Part shown: in pieces, positions 8,855-16,371 of the stretch
Position numbering within the stretch: position 1 is the first letter of the stretch
Layout: every line of letters starts with the position of its first letter
Source: Nocardia miyunensis NBRC 108239
GTDB taxonomy: Bacteria > Actinomycetota > Actinomycetes > Mycobacteriales > Mycobacteriaceae
Assembly: GCF_001613065.1 (NCBI RefSeq)
Contig: NZ_BDBQ01000084.1
Location: 1-64,000 of the forward strand
Direction: 5' to 3'
Length of the DNA: 64,000 bases
Notes under the pieces: model-generated
Database searches by the model: none
Told to the model about the DNA's origin: nothing
Seen by the model: only the letters and a program-made list of their open reading frames with translations
Translations under genes and position numbers: made by a program

Positions 8855-10104
8855 GCCAGGCCAACCCGTACCCGAATATCGGCTTCAACCCGGTCCCCGG
8901 CATGCCCGACGACGTCAGCGGCCTACGCACACAGATCAATTCGGCGGGCACGGCCGTCAAGGAGACCAACGATCTGCTCAAACGTCTCCGCAACAGCAAC
9001 GACGACATCTGGAAGGGCGACGCGGGCGACGCGTTCCGCTCCCACTTCGACAACACCCTCGCCCAGGACCTCGGCTACGCGCAGAACTCCCTCGAACGCG
9101 CCGTCACGGTCCTGGACGAGTGGCACACCGGCCTGGTCGGCTATCAGGACACCGCCAAAACCCTCGAAACCGAAGCAGCCGAGGCCCGTGGCAAACACGC
9201 CAAGGCCGTCACCGCCCTCCGAGAAGCCAAATCCAATCCCGATCTCGGCCTGGCCAACCAGACCTTCACCGACCAAAACGCCCTGGCCGCAGCCCAATCC
9301 CGCCTCAACACCGCCGAAGCCGCGGTGCGCACCGCCGGCGCCTCGGTCGACAACTACCAGGGCGAGATCGACTCCATCCTCAAACGCGCCAAGGACCTGG
9401 AGTCCGAGCACGGCAAACTGGCCCGCAAGGTAGCCGCCGAACTCGACGCCGCCGCAAAGGATTTCGCACCCAGCGCGCCGAATCATCACTGGTGGGACAG
9501 CATCACCGATGCGGTGCAGGCAGTCGGGAAGTGGATCAGCGATCACCGTAAACAGATCCACGACATCCTGGCCGGAATCTCTGCGGTGACGGGCCTGCTC
9601 GCCCTTCTCACTCCCCCTCCGGCCGATGCGATATTCGGCGCCATCGCGCTGGTCAGCGGTCTCGGAGCGCTGGGCACCGATTTCGCTGACCCGAGTGTGC
9701 GAAAAGCCTTCGGCGACTTCGTTTCCGATGCATCGGACGGCAAGTTCAACGGCGACGCACTGAAGAAGATCGGCACCACGGTCGGTGCGGACAGCCTGGC
9801 CATCCTGCCGGGTGCCGGCGGGACCTTCAAGGGTCTGCGAGCGCTGTCGAAGGTCGGCGAACTCGATACCGCCGTCAAGGCATTCGCGGAAGGCGCGCAG
9901 TCGCCGGGCATAATGACCAAGGCATTGAACCGGATTCCACGCCCCGGTAGCGCCACGGTGTGGCTGCAAGACTTCAGCGAGGCGAACAGATGGGCGCCGG
10001 GGGCCGGGACCGCGCTGTCCGGACTCGAACTGGCCTCACGGTCCGCCAAGGGCGCACTCGGGCTCGACAAAATCGGCAACAGCCTGTTCGGAGACAAGAA
10101 GTGA
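8851..10104 (+). CDS. Large WXG-containing type VII secretion effector candidate
   Basis: A 417-residue protein. The N-terminal region (about 1-95) has DDIWKGDAGDAF with the WXG motif at residues 54-56. A long helical segment follows (about 95-210), then HHWWDSITDAV and a hydrophobic stretch (about 245-290, GISAVTGLLALLTPPPADAIFGA cut around the proline turn). The C-terminal 120 residues have no motif I recognise as a toxin. Such layouts are annotated as putative T7SS-secreted proteins in actinomycetes. The start overlaps the upstream WXG100 gene (ATGA) and the stop overlaps the next gene (GTGA), so the three are translationally coupled. The hydrophobic region could insert in membranes. Confidence 0.7.
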   Translation: MSQANPYPNIGFNPVPGMPDDVSGLRTQINSAGTAVKETNDLLKRLRNSNDDIWKGDAGDAFRSHFDNTLAQDLGYAQNSLERAVTVLDEWHTGLVGYQDTAKTLETEAAEARGKHAKAVTALREAKSNPDLGLANQTFTDQNALAAAQSRLNTAEAAVRTAGASVDNYQGEIDSILKRAKDLESEHGKLARKVAAELDAAAKDFAPSAPNHHWWDSITDAVQAVGKWISDHRKQIHDILAGISAVTGLLALLTPPPADAIFGAIALVSGLGALGTDFADPSVRKAFGDFVSDASDGKFNGDALKKIGTTVGADSLAILPGAGGTFKGLRALSKVGELDTAVKAFAEGAQSPGIMTKALNRIPRPGSATVWLQDFSEANRWAPGAGTALSGLELASRSAKGALGLDKIGNSLFGDKK

Positions 10105-10745
10105 CCGAGAAAACAGTCGATATCTGGATTCCGGAAGGCTACCTGGAGATGCCGCTGAAGGGCATCGATGAGCACTTGAAGCTCACACAAGAACTGCTGG
10201 ACGAGGTGGCCACACCCGCGCTGCGGACCATTTCCGATTCCCTGATCCCGGTCGCGGCATTCTTTCTGAATCTGCTGGCCGATCGCGACACTCGTTACTG
10301 CGGAATCGGACGGCACCAGTCGCCCGATGGTGAAGTAATCACCTCCTGCCTGACGGTATGTGTCTACGAGATGGACGGCGACAAGCCGAATCCACGAGTG
10401 ATGCTGAAGAACCTGGTCGATTCCAGGAACGAATTCGATGACGACCTGTGGATCAGCGAGCCCATCGATGTCGATGGACGCCCAATGATGTTCTCCGAGC
10501 GAACAGCACACCTGCCGGCACCGCGGATCGACGGATTGCCGTCGGCGGGCGACACGGTCGAAACCTACCAGCTGGAGGCGACGGTACCCGCGGACGACGG
10601 GACCGCGATCGCTGCCGTCGAGCTGTCCGTTCCCGGCATCGAACACGGCCCCGGATTTCAGGAGACGATATTCGACATGGCTCGATCGATCAGGTTTCGC
10701 CCCAGCGACCTGCCGTCGACCCGCCCCTCATCCTTGAACCTGTGA
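10101..10745 (+). CDS. Hypothetical protein coupled to the type VII effector
   Basis: A 214-residue soluble protein that I cannot assign to a named family. It begins VTEKTVDIWIPEGYLEMPL and shows mixed alpha/beta character with no signal peptide or transmembrane helix. The start codon GTG overlaps the effector stop by GTGA, so the two proteins are probably made in similar amounts. Its place directly after a WXG effector fits a chaperone, an immunity protein or a cargo-loading factor; none of these can be chosen from sequence. Confidence 0.6.
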   Translation: MTEKTVDIWIPEGYLEMPLKGIDEHLKLTQELLDEVATPALRTISDSLIPVAAFFLNLLADRDTRYCGIGRHQSPDGEVITSCLTVCVYEMDGDKPNPRVMLKNLVDSRNEFDDDLWISEPIDVDGRPMMFSERTAHLPAPRIDGLPSAGDTVETYQLEATVPADDGTAIAAVELSVPGIEHGPGFQETIFDMARSIRFRPSDLPSTRPSSLNL

Positions 10746-10817
10746 TCGATTCGATCATGCCGACAACTTCGACGATTCCGGCAGAGGCCATACACACGAC
10801 GGAAACCGGGCAGGGAC

Positions 10818-12035
10818 GTGAGCAAATCCGATAACGCCACCGAATTCGACGCCACACCACGGGCGATGGACTGGCCTGCCACCAAGGCGGCGCTCGGATA
10901 TCGGCGATTGTGGTTGTGGCTGGGAGTGGTCGTCAGCGCAGCTTGCGGTCCGTTGACCGTGGTGCTGGTGAACAAATTCGACGAACCTGGGATACATGCT
11001 GCGGCGAAGGCGGGCAGATTCCTCGCCGGGACGCTTTTCATAGTGTTCATTTTCGGGCTGATGTTCGCGCTGATCTTCCTGTGGATACATGGACGCCGAC
11101 GCAAGGCGCTGAAGCGGAATCCATGGATACGGTGGCCGATCAACTACATCTCCACCGGCGGGCACGAATGGGTGGAGCTGCTCGATGCGAATCGGCGGCC
11201 GGTATCGGCGCTGATCCTGAACACCTGGTCGAGTCAGATCGGCAAGCTGGTGAATCACAGGACCGCTGAGATCTGGTTCGCCGGCGATCCACGCAAGTAC
11301 GGCATCATCTCGGTGAACGAGGGTGGCGGGCCACTGCGGTATGCGTACTACTCCGCTGCGAGGCAGCCTCCCGCGTTCGCCTATCGCGATCCGGGCGTCG
11401 ATCAGCCGCGGTCATCCGATGGTCCCGGTGCGGGCGGACATGAAATGCAGCGGGAGAACGGGCGGGTCATGATGAAGCGGCCCGGCGGCGACGAAGCCGA
11501 GCCGAAGCCGAAAAGGCATGGTGCACTGAATGATACGGACTACCCATCGCCGCGGAAGCTACGGCGCGCACTCGGATTCGGCCTGGATGTGCTCATACAT
11601 CTCGCAGTCGGCGCGGCAATCGCCTTCGCGAAAGTGCCCGAACCGGTGACAAATGCTCTGCTGCACCGTGATTGGAAGAACTCGGTACCTCTGGCAGTAT
11701 TCACCGTGCTGTTCTTCCTGGCGGCATCCTTCGTCGATCGCGTGATCATCCAGGCGATCGTCCACACCACGATCGGCAAAGCCGTGTTCGGCCTGGTCGC
11801 ACTCCGGCCGGATACAGGCCGATACCCCTCGTTCGGCCGATTGCTCGCAATATGGTTGATGGACCTCTATCTGCCAGTCGCCATCGCCGCCGACATCTTC
11901 GGCAACGGCTCCGTCGGGCCCGACCGGCCCGAGGATTACTTCCCGACCGCCGTGCGGTGGCGAGACCGACGCGGGCAAGCACCGTCCGGCCCGCCTCAGG
12001 AGTCACTGAGCGGTCCGCCCGCCGCACGCCACTGA
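10818..12035 (+). CDS. Membrane protein with C-terminal RDD domain
   Basis: A 405-residue integral membrane protein, the last gene of the type VII operon starting at 8522. Two transmembrane helices lie near residues 31-51 and 67-90, then a soluble region of about 150 residues, a charged linker (PKPKRHG), and a C-terminal RDD domain. The RDD core is recognised by TTIGKAVFGLVAL followed by an Arg-rich loop and two more helices. RDD proteins are often linked to transport or to effector operons. The GTG at 10818 follows an AGGGA-like site. The 3' end overlaps the convergent rhodanese gene by 40 bases. Confidence 0.65.
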   Translation: MSKSDNATEFDATPRAMDWPATKAALGYRRLWLWLGVVVSAACGPLTVVLVNKFDEPGIHAAAKAGRFLAGTLFIVFIFGLMFALIFLWIHGRRRKALKRNPWIRWPINYISTGGHEWVELLDANRRPVSALILNTWSSQIGKLVNHRTAEIWFAGDPRKYGIISVNEGGGPLRYAYYSAARQPPAFAYRDPGVDQPRSSDGPGAGGHEMQRENGRVMMKRPGGDEAEPKPKRHGALNDTDYPSPRKLRRALGFGLDVLIHLAVGAAIAFAKVPEPVTNALLHRDWKNSVPLAVFTVLFFLAASFVDRVIIQAIVHTTIGKAVFGLVALRPDTGRYPSFGRLLAIWLMDLYLPVAIAADIFGNGSVGPDRPEDYFPTAVRWRDRRGQAPSGPPQESLSGPPAARH

Positions 12036-12328
12036 ATCAGGCCGCCGCTCATGTTGACCGCGTCGAATCCGTTCTCCACCAACAGGTTCGCCGCACCCGC
12101 CGACCGAATGCCACCGGTGCAGAAGGTGATGAGAAGACGATCGTCGGGGAAGTCCACGCAGCGATCCAACAGCACCTCGAGGGGGGCGTGAACGGCATTC
12201 GGGATGTGCACCCGATTCCACTCGAACTGGCGGCGTACATCCACCACGAGCGCGCCGCTCTCGACGAGCCGAACCGCCTCGGCGGCACTGACGGCCGGGG
12301 GCCGACGCAGATAATGCCGGATGCTCAT
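11996..12328 (-). CDS. Single-domain rhodanese sulfurtransferase
   Basis: A 110-residue cytoplasmic rhodanese. The active-site loop is CTGGIRS, with Cys as the sulfur-carrying residue, and the VVDVRRQFEWNRVHIPNAVH segment matches the conserved DVR-E-H-PA signature in pieces. One domain only, so it probably moves persulfide sulfur to an acceptor rather than acting as a classical two-domain thiosulfate transferase. It lies 47 bases downstream of a MarR gene on the same strand, with a perfect palindrome between them. Confidence 0.88.
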   Translation of the reverse strand: MSIRHYLRRPPAVSAAEAVRLVESGALVVDVRRQFEWNRVHIPNAVHAPLEVLLDRCVDFPDDRLLITFCTGGIRSAGAANLLVENGFDAVNMSGGLIQWRAAGGPLSDS

Positions 12329-12352
12329 GCGCTCCGCGCCCTACCGTGTTCC

Positions 12353-12379
12353 ATAACCTTCAGTTTAACTGAAGGTTAT
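12353..12379. promoter_or_regulatory. Perfect 27-bp palindrome before the rhodanese gene
   Basis: Arms ATAACCTTCAGTT (12353-12365) and its exact complement (12367-12379) surround one central T. It begins 25 bases before the rhodanese ATG and overlaps the stop codon of the MarR gene. The near absence of a loop and the lack of a following T-run argue for a protein-binding operator, probably of the MarR protein, rather than a terminator. Confidence 0.55.
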
Positions 12380-12792
12380 TCGGATGTCAGCATCCGCATC
12401 ATGTGCACCCGCAGAGCATCGGTCAGATCCGGGTTCTGAGCGGCGAACTCCGCATCGAGTTCGGCCACAACGGCCGCGGCCCGATCCAGCACGGCCGCCC
12501 CTTCGGCCGTAACGCTGAGGGTCGATGCCGCCCCGGCATGCGCGGTACTGTCATCGACGAGACCGGCCGCGACGAACCGGGCGACCGCGGCATGCGCACT
12601 CTGCACGGTGATCCGCGAACGCCGCGCCAACTCACTGAACGAGATCCCCGGCGTCCCACGAACATGCCCCAGCAGCCCGTACTGACGTGTCGTCAGCCCG
12701 AGCGGTTTCAGGGCATCCGCGAAAGCCGCCTCCCACACCCGACTCACCGTGAGCAGCATGATCGTGGGACTGAACGGGGGCGCATCGGACAT
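12376..12792 (-). CDS. MarR-family transcriptional regulator
   Basis: A 138-residue winged-helix regulator. It has the MarR helix-turn-helix (ISFSELARRSRITVQSAHAA, about residues 50-69) followed by GLVDDSTAHAGAAS, which replaces the usual DRR wing and is unusual. The protein is slightly shorter than average for the family. It is followed by a rhodanese gene on the same strand and by a palindrome that could be its operator. A sulfur or redox signal is possible but not shown. Confidence 0.85.
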   Translation of the reverse strand: MSDAPPFSPTIMLLTVSRVWEAAFADALKPLGLTTRQYGLLGHVRGTPGISFSELARRSRITVQSAHAAVARFVAAGLVDDSTAHAGAASTLSVTAEGAAVLDRAAAVVAELDAEFAAQNPDLTDALRVHMMRMLTSE

Positions 12793-12801
12793 GGGTGCAC
12801 G

Positions 12802-12978
12802 CTACCCCCGCCGATCCCGATCCATATCCAGGTCATCGAGTGCGGCGACTTGCGCGGGTTCGAGTTCGGCGAGCTGCTCCCACGCGCCTCACAGCTCCCG
12901 GTCACCGGCCATCGCTCCGGCCGGCGCGGCATACGTCTCCGCGGTGAATCGTGCTAGGCGGTCCAGCACGGTATCCAT
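12802..12978 (-). pseudogene. Small reading frame interrupted by one TGA, upstream of the MarR gene
   Basis: Starting at an ATG at 12978 the frame reads 29 residues (MDTVLDRLARFTAET at the start), meets a TGA at 12889-12891, and then continues for 28 further codons to TAG just 10 bases before the MarR start. The part after the stop (GAWEQLAELEPAQVAALDD) looks as protein-like as the part before. This suggests a small gene with a nonsense change, or a 29-residue peptide gene. I do not recognise the family. Confidence 0.3.
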
Positions 12979-13010
12979 TCTCGGTAAGCCTGCGGCGCTT
13001 CACTTTTCGT

Positions 13011-13027
13011 AATTGACTGAGTCAATT
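13011..13027. promoter_or_regulatory. 17-bp palindrome upstream of the small frame and MarR gene
   Basis: AATTGACT and AGTCAATT flank a central G. It lies 33 bases before the ATG at 12978, in an AT-rich promoter-like stretch. It looks like an operator for the minus-strand unit that leads into the MarR and rhodanese genes. Its sequence differs from the palindrome at 12353-12379. Confidence 0.45.
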
Positions 13028-13412
13028 ATCCCCACCCGCAACATAATCCGGCTATGCTCGGGTACCGCGGCGGCAGGCGGGCCGCAGATGCGCCGGTAGG
13101 GCGCGCACCGCGATATCAGGCAAGCGGCACATATCGTCTGATCCATCGCACCTCGACTCGAATTGCTGTTGGTGATGAGTGCGCCCGGGCGACACAGCGA
13201 GTTGATTCGCCGAGTCTCATGTGCTGCAAGGTGATCCACCACCCGCAGCACGATCGGGCGCCGTCGACAGCACACCATCGGTCCCTGATCGGGACCGGCA
13301 GAAGTGAGAACCAACCGATGATTGCCTCGAAGTCCCAGAGCGGGACTCGCTTTCGAGGACACATCCGGCTCCATTCCCCATCCGGCGTGACCCGATTTTC
13401 CGGGAGGATTCC
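13028..13412. other. Intergenic region before the XRE regulator
   Basis: About 385 bases with no gene that I can support. A GGGAGGA ribosome site at its right end serves the XRE gene. Minus-strand reading frames of up to 124 codons exist but lack a start with a ribosome site and have no recognisable domain. Confidence 0.35.
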
Positions 13413-14351
13413 GTGACCAGCACCGAAAACACGACCAGTAGCGACGACTTCGCCGAAGACGGCGGGCCCTCGTCGACCCTGCCGCGCCGCCAGCTCGGAA
13501 GATTCCTGCGGGAGAGTCGCGACGCCAACGGATTCACCATTGCTCGGGCGGCGAAACAGGTCGATCTGTCCAAAGCTGTTCTGCAACGTATCGAGACTGG
13601 ACAGATTCAGAAAGTCAGTCAGCCGGTCGTGCAAGCGTTGTGCGAGCTGTACGACGTGAGCGAGGAAGAGACGAATGCGGCAGTCGATCTGGCGACGCAG
13701 GCGAGGGCGCAGAGCTGGCACCACATCTACGGTGGGATGTTCAGCAGTGCGTTCAATATGTTCATCGGGCTCGAGTCGGCGGCACAGCGGCTGACCACTT
13801 GTGATGACCAGTGCATACCGGGGCTACTGCAAACTGCGGAATACGCGCGAGCGATCATCAGCGCGTCCCCTCGGTTCAGCAGCCGAGAGGACATCGAGCG
13901 GCGTGTGGAGCTTCGAATGAAACGTCAAGCACTGGTCACACGCAAGACGCGCCCCATCGAATTGGATGCTGTACTGCACATCTCAGCGCTCTTCCGCATA
14001 ATCGGCGGGACAAGGACAATGGCCGTGGCACTACGTCAACTTGCCGAGCTGTTGAAACGACCTAACATCACCATCCGGATCCAGCCATACAGTGCTGGTC
14101 AGACCTGGGGAATCCCGCACGGCTCGTTCACCATCATGGACTTCGAGCGCAACGCGAAGGGGGAAACCGTCGAGCCCCCAGTAGTTTTCATCGATGGCGG
14201 TGCGGCACCGGATGTGTATCTCGAGAAGCCGAGCGAGGTCCGACGGTATCGTGAACTTGTCGCGGCCATCCGGGATACCTGCCTGGATGAGGTACAGAGC
14301 AGAAACCTGTTGCGGCAGGTGGCGAAGGAGCACGAGCGCAATGAACGATGA
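13413..14351 (+). CDS. XRE-family regulator with DUF5753 C-terminal domain
   Basis: A 312-residue DNA-binding protein of the kind found hundreds of times in Streptomyces and Nocardia, usually paired with DUF397. The Cro/C1-type helix-turn-helix spans about residues 25-85 (FTIARAAKQVDLSKAVLQR, IETGQIQKVS). The C-terminal DUF5753 domain covers about residues 105-300, with QCIPGLLQTAEYARA and VFIDGGAAPDVYLEKPSEV. A GTG start follows GGGAGGA. Its end overlaps the DUF397 gene by 11 bases. These pairs act as local regulators; the known relatives affect development and secondary metabolism. Confidence 0.93.
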   Translation: MTSTENTTSSDDFAEDGGPSSTLPRRQLGRFLRESRDANGFTIARAAKQVDLSKAVLQRIETGQIQKVSQPVVQALCELYDVSEEETNAAVDLATQARAQSWHHIYGGMFSSAFNMFIGLESAAQRLTTCDDQCIPGLLQTAEYARAIISASPRFSSREDIERRVELRMKRQALVTRKTRPIELDAVLHISALFRIIGGTRTMAVALRQLAELLKRPNITIRIQPYSAGQTWGIPHGSFTIMDFERNAKGETVEPPVVFIDGGAAPDVYLEKPSEVRRYRELVAAIRDTCLDEVQSRNLLRQVAKEHERNER

Positions 14352-14547
14352 CCGATCCGGAGCGAAGTGGTTCAAGAGTTCGCGCAGCGCAACCAGCGCG
14401 AATTGTGTCGAGGTGGCGTGGCTCGAGAGGGGCACAGTCGGCGTCCGGGACTCGAAGAACCCGAACGGCCCAGCGCTGACCTTCACGCCCGGCGAGTGGG
14501 ATGCCTTCGTCGTGGCCGCGCAGGACGGCGACTTCAACCGCCCGTAA
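14341..14547 (+). CDS. DUF397 small protein
   Basis: A 68-residue protein with the complete DUF397 pattern: KWFKSSRSATSANCVEVA at the N-terminal side, VGVRDSKNPNGPALTF in the centre and a C-terminal W-x-AF with DGDFNRP. It overlaps the preceding XRE gene by 11 bases, the usual arrangement. It is thought to modulate the partner regulator. Its last 12 codons plus the following hairpin recur at 18672, see the duplication entry. Confidence 0.93.
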   Translation: MNDDRSGAKWFKSSRSATSANCVEVAWLERGTVGVRDSKNPNGPALTFTPGEWDAFVVAAQDGDFNRP

Positions 14548-14565
14548 CCACGACTTGCCCTCTAC

Positions 14566-14605
14566 GGCAACGGCTCTGGTCCCACCCAGGATCAGAGCCG
14601 TTGCC
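14566..14605 (+). terminator. Hairpin after the DUF397 gene
   Basis: Perfect 13-base arms GGCAACGGCTCTG (14566-14578) and CAGAGCCGTTGCC (14593-14605) lie 19 bases after the DUF397 stop. A diverged copy occurs at 18726-18764. It probably ends the XRE-DUF397 transcript. Confidence 0.65.
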
Positions 14606-14609
14606 ATTC

Positions 14610-14777
14610 ATGAGCAGCTATAGCGGTGCCGACCGAGACTGCGTAGAAGCCGCCTTCCTCGACAGCAATCTGGTTCAAGCACGTGACTCCGAGAATCCGA
14701 CCGGCCCGGCCCTGATCTTCTCCCCGGCCGACGTCTTCACCGCAGGTGTTCCGGCGGAAAGATTCGAACAGAGCTGA
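14610..14777 (+). CDS. Second, shortened DUF397 protein
   Basis: A 55-residue frame resembling DUF397 from its middle part on: DCVEAAFLDSNLVQARDS followed by NPTGPALIFSPADVF. The N-terminal W-KSS segment of the family is missing, so it is either a shortened paralogue or a remnant. It begins only 4 bases after the hairpin at 14566-14605 and has no clear ribosome site, which favours a remnant. Confidence 0.55.
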   Translation: MSSYSGADRDCVEAAFLDSNLVQARDSENPTGPALIFSPADVFTAGVPAERFEQS

Positions 14778-15239
14778 TCAACTGTCTCCGCCAACTATCG
14801 AGGGCCGTAGGTTCCGCTACCGCGCGGGCTCTCGACTTTCCCAGTGCGGCAAACTGATTGCCACCCCAAAAGTGCCGAGTCATCACCGGAGCATGAGCAC
14901 GTGTGAGACGACCGCCCGTAGACGCGGTCCTGACCGCAGTATCCGGAACCAGCACACTGCCTTCCCCTCGAACCCGCAACTCCAGCGGAAACGAGACGGA
15001 TACGAACGACGCCGCCTCGGCGATGACATCCATCGCGACGAACGTCCAGTCGGCTTCGATCCAAATCAGGGCTTGCCAGAAGCGGATGTCCTTGAACGCT
15101 CCGACCAGATGTCCTCGCCGCCAAAAGCTCTACCCCCTTTGCGACAGTCCAACCTTGCCAGTAGGCTCGGCCTACCTGATAGGGGTGGAAGTTCCGGTCC
15201 GAGGCCCCTTGGGCCTGCGCACCGGCACGAGAGGACGAG
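14778..15239. other. Intergenic region between DUF397 and the lipoprotein
   Basis: About 460 bases. The plus strand holds only the promoter region of the lipoprotein gene. On the minus strand an open frame (about 15110 down to 14737) reads protein-like (IRFWQALIWIEADWTF, then MDVIAEAASFVSVSFPLE), but it has no ribosome site and overlaps the short DUF397 frame. It may be a decayed gene. The second module copy has only about 180 bases here, so this stretch is extra DNA in the left copy. Confidence 0.3.
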
Positions 15240-15806
15240 ATGACCAACTGGGGGAAGGTAATCCAGAGCGGCGCGCTCGGCATCGGCGCGGTCCTGCTCG
15301 TCGCAAGTTGCAACTCCGGCGGGAGCGGGTCGGACGCCAGCAAGAGCGCCTCGGCGACGCCGACGGTCGCGGCGGATGTTCCCGCGTTCGATCCTTGTAA
15401 GGACATACCTCAGTCAGTTTTGGACAAGGAAAAACTGATTAATCCGGATGCCGACAAGCAGGACGGCGATGGCGGCATCAAATGGCGCGGCTGCGGATTT
15501 ATTCAGGAAAATGGATACAGCGCCACGATCGATTCGACCAACATCACACTCTCGATGGTCCGCACCAACCACGATTTCAATGTTATCGAAGAGCTTACCG
15601 TCGGAGGGCGGGCTGCACTCACGTCGCACGTTGCAGACCAGGATCCTCGTGCAGACTGCGCTGTCAACGTTGAAATGAAGGGCGGGACCCTTGAGATCAG
15701 CATTGATAACCCGCCATCCGCACCACTGACCGGAACACAAAACTCTTGCGATATCGCTAAACGGCTGGCCGGTGAAATTGTTACAAATTTGCCAGCAGGT
15801 AGTTAG
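15240..15806 (+). CDS. DUF3558-family lipoprotein, copy A
   Basis: A 188-residue lipoprotein. The signal sequence ends in a lipobox LVASC, followed by a Ser/Gly/Ala linker. The folded part has FDPCKDIPQSVL, the DPC-x-I/L motif of DUF3558, and further cysteines in WRGCGF, ADCAVN and NSCDIA that suggest disulfides outside the membrane. It opens the first copy of a four-gene module with a PPE-like and an EspG gene. A role at the cell surface, perhaps receiving or folding secreted partners, is inference. Copy B is at 18941-19504. Confidence 0.8.
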   Translation: MTNWGKVIQSGALGIGAVLLVASCNSGGSGSDASKSASATPTVAADVPAFDPCKDIPQSVLDKEKLINPDADKQDGDGGIKWRGCGFIQENGYSATIDSTNITLSMVRTNHDFNVIEELTVGGRAALTSHVADQDPRADCAVNVEMKGGTLEISIDNPPSAPLTGTQNSCDIAKRLAGEIVTNLPAGS

Positions 15807-15858
15807 AAAAAAATATTGCTATACATCTCGATCGCAGGCGATTTGGGGAGGAGCCACC

Positions 15859-16371
15859 ATGGCTGACGATTCGGCGGCATCTCAATCAGGCCCTCTGGCC
15901 GCTCTGATCGCGGACGCAAAAAGCGGTGCACTCACAACTAAATTCAGCTCCGACGTCCGCGTAAATGCCGATGAGTTTGTATATATAGAACGCGATTGCC
16001 AAGCCTTCAAAAATGAGATCCAGACGCTTCGGCGGATCGCTGAGAACATCTCTCGCCGCCAACACTGGGGTCTCGGCGAGACCACAGACGGCTTGAATTC
16101 GGCAAACACTGTCGTGGGCTGGTTCCGAGGAAAAGCCAAAGCCGTAGGCAACAAAGATACCGACAATAATGTATACGACATCCTGGATAAACACTATAAA
16201 ATAGTCGACGACCTGCAGACTCTACACCACACAATAGCTCAACAATACGTCCAGCAGGACCAAGAATTCGCTGCCGAATACAATAGACTGAAGGCGAATC
16301 TCCCCCCAAGCTCCATCGGCAAAGAATATCAGCTCGGCCTCGCCCCGAATCCTGGAGTAGGTCAATCATAA
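15859..16371 (+). CDS. Small helical protein of the PPE/EspG module, copy A
   Basis: A 170-residue mostly helical protein without signal peptide. I do not recognise a named family. It shares with copy B (19550-20050) the opening MADD, the segment FVYIERDCQAF and the motif QHWGLGE. Two YxxxD patterns occur (YKIVD, YVQQD), and YVQQDQEF resembles YSKQDEEF of the WXG100 protein at 53175. It may be the secretion partner of the PPE-like protein, taking the place of a PE protein. GGGAGGAG precedes the ATG. Its stop overlaps the next ATG (TAATG). The region is visibly richer in A and T than the backbone. Confidence 0.65.
   Translation: MADDSAASQSGPLAALIADAKSGALTTKFSSDVRVNADEFVYIERDCQAFKNEIQTLRRIAENISRRQHWGLGETTDGLNSANTVVGWFRGKAKAVGNKDTDNNVYDILDKHYKIVDDLQTLHHTIAQQYVQQDQEFAAEYNRLKANLPPSSIGKEYQLGLAPNPGVGQS

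Noticed and set aside
8851..12035. A polymorphic toxin domain in the effector or a nuclease immunity pair.
   Set aside because: No catalytic motif of known toxin families could be seen in the C-terminal region; the toxin idea is kept only as a possibility.
13000..13374. A 124-codon minus-strand frame before the XRE gene.
   Set aside because: It has no ribosome site, no recognised domain and overlaps the promoter region of the XRE gene.
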